From the NCBI GenBank assembly GCA_018676275.1, contig JABHFC010000316.1, forward strand, positions 1 to 12,723: a stretch of 12,723 nt of DNA. The letters are read 5' to 3'. The notes below the pieces were generated by a model. The model saw only the letters and a program-made list of their open reading frames with translations, was not told the DNA's origin and searched no databases. Both the position numbers and the translations under genes were made by a program. The number at the start of each line of letters is the position of its first letter. The first letter of the stretch is position 1. Source of the stretch: Gammaproteobacteria bacterium. Its GTDB lineage: Bacteria > Pseudomonadota > Gammaproteobacteria > Eutrophobiales > Eutrophobiaceae. Positions 8,058-12,723 of the stretch are shown piece by piece.

Positions 8058-8524
8058 CTGATATCAACACGCTGAGACGCATCCTGCTCGAATATAAACG
8101 TGTCGCTGTAGTGGGTCTGTCTGCTGACTGGTCACGCCCCAGTTATTTTGCGGCTAAATATTTACTCGATCATGGCTTCGATATTATTCCTGTTAATCCG
8201 AAATATGAGGAAATACTGGGGCAAAAATGCTACCCGGATCTTAAATCGATTCCGGAACCGGTCGATATAGTTGATCTGTTCCAGAAAGCAGAACGTGTCC
8301 CGGCATTCGTCGATGAGGCTATTTCAATTAAGGCTAAACTCGTCTGGATGCAATTGGGCATAATAAATGAAGAAGCAGCGCAAAAAGCCCGTGATGCAGG
8401 TCTTGAAGTGGTGATGGACAAGTGTATGAAAATTGAATATGCACGATTATTTGGAGGCCTGAATACCATAGGTGTAAACACCGGGATTATTTCGGCAAAA
8501 CGTCCTTTATTTGTAAACCGCTAG
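8054..8524 (+). CDS. CoA-binding domain protein (COG1832, YccU-like)
   Basis: This 156-residue protein is essentially a single Rossmann-type CoA-binding domain like that of succinyl-CoA synthetase alpha subunits. I see the nucleotide-binding VAVVGLS at 17-23, RPSYFAAKYL at 28-37, GFDIIPVNPKYEEILGQKCY at 41-60, VDIVDLFQ at 70-77, VWMQLGI at 97-103 and the family's DKCMKIE at 122-128 with a conserved Cys124. There is no catalytic or ATP-grasp domain, so it probably binds or senses CoA or an acyl-CoA; its cellular role is not established. It starts with GTG inside the ligase stop codon, and AGAGGA at 8039-8044 serves as the ribosome binding site within the ligase gene. That overlap suggests translational coupling and a shared process with the ligase. 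Confidence 0.9.
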   Translation: MTDINTLRRILLEYKRVAVVGLSADWSRPSYFAAKYLLDHGFDIIPVNPKYEEILGQKCYPDLKSIPEPVDIVDLFQKAERVPAFVDEAISIKAKLVWMQLGIINEEAAQKARDAGLEVVMDKCMKIEYARLFGGLNTIGVNTGIISAKRPLFVNR

Positions 8525-8540
8525 TAATTTAAAATGATTT

Positions 8541-8601
8541 GCCACAGAGGACACAGAGTTAACAGATTTATATTTTGTTATTTCTCTGTGGACTCTGTGG
8601 C
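8541..8601. repeat. 61-bp near-palindromic intergenic repeat
   Basis: The left arm GCCACAGAGGACACAGAG (8541-8558) pairs with the right arm CTCTGTGGACTCTGTGGC (8584-8601) at 16 of 18 positions; the two mismatches are adjacent, in the middle of the arms. Short TAACA/TGTTA pairs continue inside the loop. Each arm is itself made of two near-copies of a CACAGAG unit. Similar CCACAGAGGACACAGAG palindromes recur between genes in many environmental proteobacteria, so this is probably a dispersed repeat rather than a gene-specific element. It contains no reading frame. A run of seven T's at 8611-8617, nine bases beyond the stem, might give weak termination after the CoA-binding gene. Confidence 0.75.
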
Positions 8602-8663
8602 TAAATAATATTTTTTTCGTAATAAATAATTCTTAATTGCCCAACAATATCGAGAAATCGAAT

Positions 8664-9956
8664 ATGGCTGATAGAAAATTTGGAATAGAAACATTGTGTT
8701 TGCATGCGGGTCAGATTCCTGACGCTGCGACGGGTTCACGTGCAGTGCCTATACATCAAACTACTTCCTATGTATTTGATGATGCCGATCATGCTGCCAG
8801 CTTATTTAACCTTCAGACCTTTGGTAATACCTATACACGTCTAACCAACCCGACAACTGCTGTTTTTGAAGAGCGTATGGCGGCGCTGGAAAACGGACGG
8901 GCTGCACTTGCGGTTAGTACCGGTATGGCGGCGCAGATGGTGGCATTACTTACTTTAATGGAAGAAGGGGATGAACTTGTTTCCGCCAGCACCCTTTACG
9001 GTGGTACCTATTCACAGTTTGACGTTACCTTTCGTCGATTCGGAATCAACACAAAATTTGTGGACTCCGATGATCCGGAAAATTTTCGCAAAGCAATTAC
9101 AAAAAATACCAAGGCGCTATATGCCGAAACTATCGGCAACCCCCTGAATAATGTACTGGATATCGAAGCTGTTGCTGCGATTGCCAGGGATGCTGGTATC
9201 CCCTTGGTTATGGATAGCACCTTCGCCACTCCATACCTTTGTCGGCCAATAGATCATGGAGCAGACATAGTCGTGCATTCGGCTACCAAGTTTATTGGCG
9301 GTCATGGCACAACCATGGGCGGTGTCGTTATTGAATCCGGTAAGTTTGACTGGGCCAATGGAAATTTTCCCGGCATGGTAGAACCTTCAAAGGGATATCA
9401 TGGAATTAAGTTCTACGAAACCTTCGGTGATTTTGGCTTTACCATGAAAGCTCGCTGCGAAACCCTGCGAACACTTGGACCAGCTATGAGTCCCTTTAAT
9501 GCTTTTATGTTGTTGCAAGGACTGGAGACATTGCCGGTACGCATGGATAGACATTGTGAGAATGCAGTGGGTGTAGCAAAATTTTTACAGGAACATGCTG
9601 CCGTTTCCTGGGTGAATTATGCCGGACTCAAAGACAATGCCTATTCTGCCCAGGTTGAAAAATATTTGCCCATGGGTGCAGGTTCAATTCTAAGCTTTGG
9701 TGTTAAAGGTGGCATCGATGCAGGTGCGGCTTTTATTGAAAGTGCTGAATTCCTGAGCCATCTGGCGAATGTTGGAGATGCGAAGACATTAATTATCCAT
9801 CCAGCTTCAACTACGCACAGACAATTAACGGAAGAACAGCAAATTGCGGCGGGAGTCACACCGGATATGGTACGAATTTCAGTGGGTTTGGAAACACTTG
9901 ATGATATTCTCTGGGATCTGGATCAGGCACTGAATAAGTCACAAAACAACCAATAG
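8664..9956 (+). CDS. metY: O-acetylhomoserine sulfhydrylase (aminocarboxypropyltransferase), MetY type
   Basis: This PLP enzyme of the Cys/Met metabolism family replaces the acetyl group of O-acetylhomoserine with sulfide to give homocysteine; some family members also accept methanethiol and give methionine directly. The 430 residues show FGIETLCLHAGQ at 6-17, the long form of SRAVPIHQTTSYVFDD at 25-40, YTRLTNPTT at 57-65, the cofactor-stacking region STLYGGTYSQF at 109-119, MDSTFATPYLCRP at 183-195 with the PLP-binding Asp184, and the Schiff-base lysine in SATKF (Lys209). The C-terminal RISVGLET is typical. I chose ATG 8664 over an in-frame TTG at 8637: MADRKFG fits the family's N-terminus, and GAGAA at 8652-8656 gives a weak ribosome binding site, whereas TTG has none. 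No SAM riboswitch is evident upstream. Confidence 0.94.
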   Translation: MADRKFGIETLCLHAGQIPDAATGSRAVPIHQTTSYVFDDADHAASLFNLQTFGNTYTRLTNPTTAVFEERMAALENGRAALAVSTGMAAQMVALLTLMEEGDELVSASTLYGGTYSQFDVTFRRFGINTKFVDSDDPENFRKAITKNTKALYAETIGNPLNNVLDIEAVAAIARDAGIPLVMDSTFATPYLCRPIDHGADIVVHSATKFIGGHGTTMGGVVIESGKFDWANGNFPGMVEPSKGYHGIKFYETFGDFGFTMKARCETLRTLGPAMSPFNAFMLLQGLETLPVRMDRHCENAVGVAKFLQEHAAVSWVNYAGLKDNAYSAQVEKYLPMGAGSILSFGVKGGIDAGAAFIESAEFLSHLANVGDAKTLIIHPASTTHRQLTEEQQIAAGVTPDMVRISVGLETLDDILWDLDQALNKSQNNQ

Positions 9957-9982
9957 TAAAAAATTGAAACTTTTATTAAAGA

Positions 9983-10011
9983 TAGACACTCAACTGTTAC
10001 AGTTATATTTA
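9983..10011 (+). promoter_or_regulatory. Possible promoter with a 13-bp palindrome, upstream of the exported methyltransferase
   Basis: TAGACA (9983-9988) and TATTTA (10006-10011) lie 17 bases apart in the 81-base gap after metY. Between them is a perfect inverted repeat, AACTGT-T-ACAGTT (9992-10004), in the place where a repressor site would sit. The promoter match is weak, and a palindrome of this size can arise by chance in AT-rich DNA, so this is a suggestion only. Confidence 0.28.
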
Positions 10012-10037
10012 AGAAAAAACAAAGAGGAAGAGGCAAA

Positions 10038-10850
10038 ATGATGAAGAAACTAATTATTTTATGTATCGCCAGTATGTTGACGTCAACAGTCGCTGTTGCT
10101 GACATGAGCAGTGATAAATTGATGGCAGCTGCGACGGGCAGTCACCGTTCACAGGCAAATATCGATAGAAATGCGTTTCGCCACCCGGTTGAAACATTAA
10201 GCTGGTTTGGAATTAAGGATGATATGACAGTGGTTGAAATTTCCCCCGGAGGAAGTGGCTGGTATACCGAAGTGTTGGCACCATATCTCAGGGAAAATGG
10301 TAAATTTTATGCTGCCAGTTTTGACAAGGATTCGAAGATAGAATATTACCGCAAGAACGCCCAGAAATTTCTGGATAAACTGGCTGCGAACCCTGAAGTT
10401 TATGACAAAGTTGTTGTGACTGAATTTGAAATTGGATCAAAGCCTGAGTTACAACCACAGGGTCAGGCCGACATGGTTGTGACCTTTCGTAACACGCATA
10501 ACTGGTTAAACGGTGATATAGCCAAACCAACTTATGATGCCATGTACAAGGTATTAAAGTCGGGCGGTATTCTTGGTGTTGTGCAACATCGTGGACTGCC
10601 ACATATGATAGGCAAGGATTGGTCAAAGAAAGGTTATGTACCGGAGTCAGAAGTAATTCGCATGGCAGAAGAGGCTGGTTTTAAACTGGCAGGGAAATCT
10701 GAAATCAATGCAAACCCGAAAGATACAAAAGATTATGCAGACGGGGTCTGGACGCTTCCTCCTGTTTACAGACTTAAAGATCAGGATCGCGACAAATATA
10801 CTGCAATCGGTGAGAGTGATCGTATGACTTTAAAGTTTATTAAGCCCTGA
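10038..10850 (+). CDS. Exported protein with class I methyltransferase fold (COG4798-like)
   Basis: The 270-residue product begins with a clear Sec signal peptide: MMKK, a hydrophobic stretch to about 18, and a probable cleavage after AVA at residue 21. The mature part resembles predicted methyltransferases of the COG4798 type. RNAFRHPVETLSWFGI at 44-59 leads into a SAM motif-I-like strand and loop, VVEISPGGSGWYTEVLAPYL at 65-84. A motif-IV-like strand with RNTHNW lies at 146-156, LKSGGILGVVQHR at 173-185 is motif-VI-like, and GESDRMTLKF ends the protein. A strong GAGGAAGAGG ribosome binding site at 10024-10033 precedes the ATG pair. The substrate is unknown. Location outside the cytosol is at odds with SAM dependence, so it may bind another ligand. 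It is convergent with the DUF885 gene. Confidence 0.85.
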   Translation: MMKKLIILCIASMLTSTVAVADMSSDKLMAAATGSHRSQANIDRNAFRHPVETLSWFGIKDDMTVVEISPGGSGWYTEVLAPYLRENGKFYAASFDKDSKIEYYRKNAQKFLDKLAANPEVYDKVVVTEFEIGSKPELQPQGQADMVVTFRNTHNWLNGDIAKPTYDAMYKVLKSGGILGVVQHRGLPHMIGKDWSKKGYVPESEVIRMAEEAGFKLAGKSEINANPKDTKDYADGVWTLPPVYRLKDQDRDKYTAIGESDRMTLKFIKP

Positions 10851-10855
10851 TAAAA

Positions 10856-10887
10856 AACAGAGAGCACTCTTTCGAGTGCTCTCTGTT
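10856..10887 (-). terminator. Strong hairpin terminator for the minus-strand DUF885 gene, shared by convergent genes
   Basis: AACAGAGAGCACTC (10856-10869) and GAGTGCTCTCTGTT (10874-10887) form a perfect 14-bp stem with a four-base loop. On the minus strand the stem runs straight into a six-T tract (the A's at 10852-10857), the classic intrinsic terminator form, 46 bases beyond the DUF885 stop. On the plus strand the bases after the stem (CCAAAATAG) are not T-rich, so termination of the methyltransferase transcript should be weaker. Confidence 0.85.
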
Positions 10888-10932
10888 CCAAAATAGTAAA
10901 ACTTAAACTATTTCAGTAGTTCAAATAGACTC

Positions 10933-12723
10933 TCATGTAGATTTCTGTGCCTTAATCCATTCCTCAACGCGACGCTGAAGAATAACCAGCGGTAAAGCAC
11001 CACCACCTAAAACTGTGTCATGGAAGCCGCGGATATCGAAACTATCTCCAAGTTCGGCTTTAGCTTTTGCTCGCAATTCAAGAATTTTCAGCATACCGAT
11101 TTTGTAAGAGGTGGCCTGGCCCGGTAGCACCAGATAGCGACGTATTTCAGACCGAATCTGCGTTTCAGGTGCTGCAGCATTGGCCATAAAGAATTTTACA
11201 GCGTCTTCCTGTGACCAGCCCTTTGCATGTAAACCCGTATCAACGACAAGCCGAATAGCACGCCATATTTCCGAGCCTAATCGCCCAAAGTCTGAATAGG
11301 GATCTTCATAAGTGCCGGGCATTTCTTTTGCCAGTAATTCTGAATAAAGTCCCCAGCCTTCTGAATAAGCACCAAAACCTGCCTGGGTACGGAAAGTCGG
11401 TACGCCTTCGAGCTCCTGGGCGATGGATATTTGCATATGATGACCCGGTAGGCCTTCATGATAAGCAATCACTTCAAGTTCTCGCTTTGGCAGGGCTTTC
11501 ATATCTGAAAGATGCGCATAGTAAATTCCGTTACGTGAACCATCCGGTGTACCGGGAAAATAGTGTTGGGCTGCACCAGGTTGTTCGCGAAAGGCTTCAA
11601 CACGCTTAACTTCAAGATCGGCTTTCGGAAGCAGGCCAAAGTAGTTGGGTAGCTCGGCTTTAATTTTGTCGATGGCCGAAGTCGCATCGGTAATATAGCC
11701 AAGGCGGCCTTCATCTGTGTCTGGAAAGTAAAAGCGTTCATCGTCCTTTGATTCCCGTAAGTGAACAAAAAACGCAGGTAAATCACCCTCAAATTTGACT
11801 GCCATTCTTATACTGTCCATTTCTCCTCGCAGTCGCTTGACTTCTGCAAGACCGATTTCATGAACTTCGTCAGCAGTGAGGCCGGTAGTCGTCCAGTTGG
11901 CGAGACGTTCATTATAAAAAGCTCCACCATTTGGCAGCGAGCCAACACCTTGCGCAAGTTCCGCAGCATTGCTCATGTCCTCTTTTTGCCAGGCAATCAG
12001 GTTTTCATAAGCAGGTTTCCACTTAGATACAAGCGCTTCCTGTGTGCTCTGTTTCAGGGTCTTCGCCTGGACCTCGTCAATCGTGTTGTTACTGACAAGA
12101 GCATCAATTTTCTTGTTTGCATCGGCCCAAATACTGTTGTCTTTGCCACTGTCATCAAATGGCACACCGGAAATAAGATTGCTTGCCTCATCGATTACGA
12201 AGCCAAATGCAAAATGCGGAGGTCTTACGCCATGGGCTGCATTTTCCTTTGAACGAGCAATCAATTGTTCAATAGCTCTGCCCGATTGTCTGATACGGGA
12301 GATATAGGCTTCCATATCACTGAGAGAATCAACGGGGTGAAAGGAAATAAGCACCTGCGGTAAAAAAGCGTGAGAACCGTGCATTTGATGAAAAATATAT
12401 TCATTTTTCCTGAATACATCGGCAGCTTCCGCTTCTTTTAACTGGTATTCCCAAATATCGTAAGAAGTTTGTGCTTCAGATGATAGTAATGCCCGGTCAA
12501 ATTTACTTTTCATTTCGACAACACTTTCGCGTTGCCATGCCAGCTGTTTGTCTATGGCCTCGTTGGATAAGTCATCAATTTCACCATATGCAGTTTTACG
12601 ACCCAGAACCGATTGAAAGATAGGACTGAAAGCCAGCTGTTCCTCAAACTTTGCATCGAACCACTCATTAATTTTCGCGGTTTCATCTTTTTGTTTGTCT
12701 TCAACGACAGCAGAAGATTTAAC
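10933..12723 (-). CDS. DUF885 family protein (COG4805), putative zinc-peptidase-like; 5' end outside window
   Basis: The gene reads leftward and is still open at the right edge; 596 residues are visible. ATG 12513 is internal: the 70 codons upstream (containing INEWFDAKFEEQLAFSP and LSNEAIDKQLAWQR) match the usual DUF885 N-terminal region. Probably only a signal peptide and a few residues are missing. Visible motifs, counted from the edge, are TSYDIWEYQLKEAEA at about 86-100, the histidine-rich YHEGLPGHHMQ at about 421-431, and YSEGWGLYSE at about 453-462. HExxxxHH together with a downstream SEGW glutamate looks like a metal site, so a secreted peptidase-like hydrolase is plausible, but the family has no settled function that I know of. 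The C-terminal PGQATSYKIG and DTVLGGGALPLVIL are characteristic. A strong terminator follows. Confidence 0.9.
   Translation of the reverse strand, partial: VKSSAVVEDKQKDETAKINEWFDAKFEEQLAFSPIFQSVLGRKTAYGEIDDLSNEAIDKQLAWQRESVVEMKSKFDRALLSSEAQTSYDIWEYQLKEAEAADVFRKNEYIFHQMHGSHAFLPQVLISFHPVDSLSDMEAYISRIRQSGRAIEQLIARSKENAAHGVRPPHFAFGFVIDEASNLISGVPFDDSGKDNSIWADANKKIDALVSNNTIDEVQAKTLKQSTQEALVSKWKPAYENLIAWQKEDMSNAAELAQGVGSLPNGGAFYNERLANWTTTGLTADEVHEIGLAEVKRLRGEMDSIRMAVKFEGDLPAFFVHLRESKDDERFYFPDTDEGRLGYITDATSAIDKIKAELPNYFGLLPKADLEVKRVEAFREQPGAAQHYFPGTPDGSRNGIYYAHLSDMKALPKRELEVIAYHEGLPGHHMQISIAQELEGVPTFRTQAGFGAYSEGWGLYSELLAKEMPGTYEDPYSDFGRLGSEIWRAIRLVVDTGLHAKGWSQEDAVKFFMANAAAPETQIRSEIRRYLVLPGQATSYKIGMLKILELRAKAKAELGDSFDIRGFHDTVLGGGALPLVILQRRVEEWIKAQKST

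Noticed and set aside
8637..8663. TTG start at 8637 for the sulfhydrylase
   Set aside because: There is no Shine-Dalgarno sequence before it, and the extra nine residues do not resemble the family; ATG 8664 gives the expected N-terminus and a 430-residue length.
8525..8663. SAM riboswitch or T-box upstream of metY
   Set aside because: The only structure visible is the CACAGAG palindrome; I see no multi-helix junction or conserved core of a known methionine-responsive RNA.
10288..10626. 112-codon minus-strand frame inside the methyltransferase gene
   Set aside because: It is wholly opposite a well-supported gene, has no recognisable domain, and is cysteine- and histidine-rich in the manner of antisense translations.
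12511..12513. ATG 12513 as the start of the DUF885 gene
   Set aside because: The same frame stays open to the window edge and the 70 upstream codons encode the usual DUF885 N-terminal region, so the real start lies outside.
1..12723. CRISPR array, tRNA, prophage, insertion sequence or defence island
   Set aside because: No regularly spaced repeats, cloverleaf sequences, transposase, integrase or phage genes are visible, and the gene order is chromosomal.

Overview
The window looks like chromosomal DNA from a gammaproteobacterium of moderate GC content. Its left half follows a gene order typical of that class: hflX, hflK, hflC, a yjeT-type DUF2065 gene, hisZ and purA. In relatives this block follows miaA and hfq, which would lie just off the left edge. 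I see no plasmid, phage or insertion-sequence genes, no rRNA or tRNA, and no CRISPR array. No stretch over 300 bases lacks a gene; the longest gaps are about 125 to 140 bases.

Layout. From 1 to about 2750 lie the 3' part of hflX (ribosome-associated GTPase) and the hflK-hflC pair, whose products form the membrane complex around the FtsH protease. A GC-rich hairpin follows hflC. Next are a small two-helix membrane protein (DUF2065), hisZ (regulatory subunit of ATP phosphoribosyltransferase) and purA (adenylosuccinate synthetase).

From 5584 to 8524 three closely packed genes follow purA on the same strand: a crotonase-fold protein of the ECHDC3 type, an AMP-forming acyl-CoA ligase of the group that contains DmdB, and a small CoA-binding protein whose GTG start overlaps the ligase stop. 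The crotonase has lost both glutamates used for enoyl-CoA hydration. A 61-bp near-palindrome (8541-8601), probably a dispersed intergenic repeat, separates this group from a metY-type O-acetylhomoserine sulfhydrylase. Then come an exported protein with a methyltransferase fold and, convergent with it on the minus strand, a DUF885 (COG4805) protein with a HExxxxHH motif. The DUF885 gene is open at the right edge, and a strong hairpin terminator lies between these last two genes.

How the genes fit together. The left half is housekeeping: ribosome rescue, membrane-protein quality control, and histidine and purine synthesis. The right half has a loose acyl-CoA and sulfur theme: acyl-CoA ligation, a crotonase-fold partner, CoA binding, and homocysteine or methionine synthesis. 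A link through methylthio compounds is possible but unproven; the obvious version, with the crotonase acting as DmdD, is contradicted by its missing catalytic residues. I found no clear new defence or mobile system. The most unusual items are the catalytically altered crotonase with its partner ligase, the exported methyltransferase-like protein, and the palindromic repeat.
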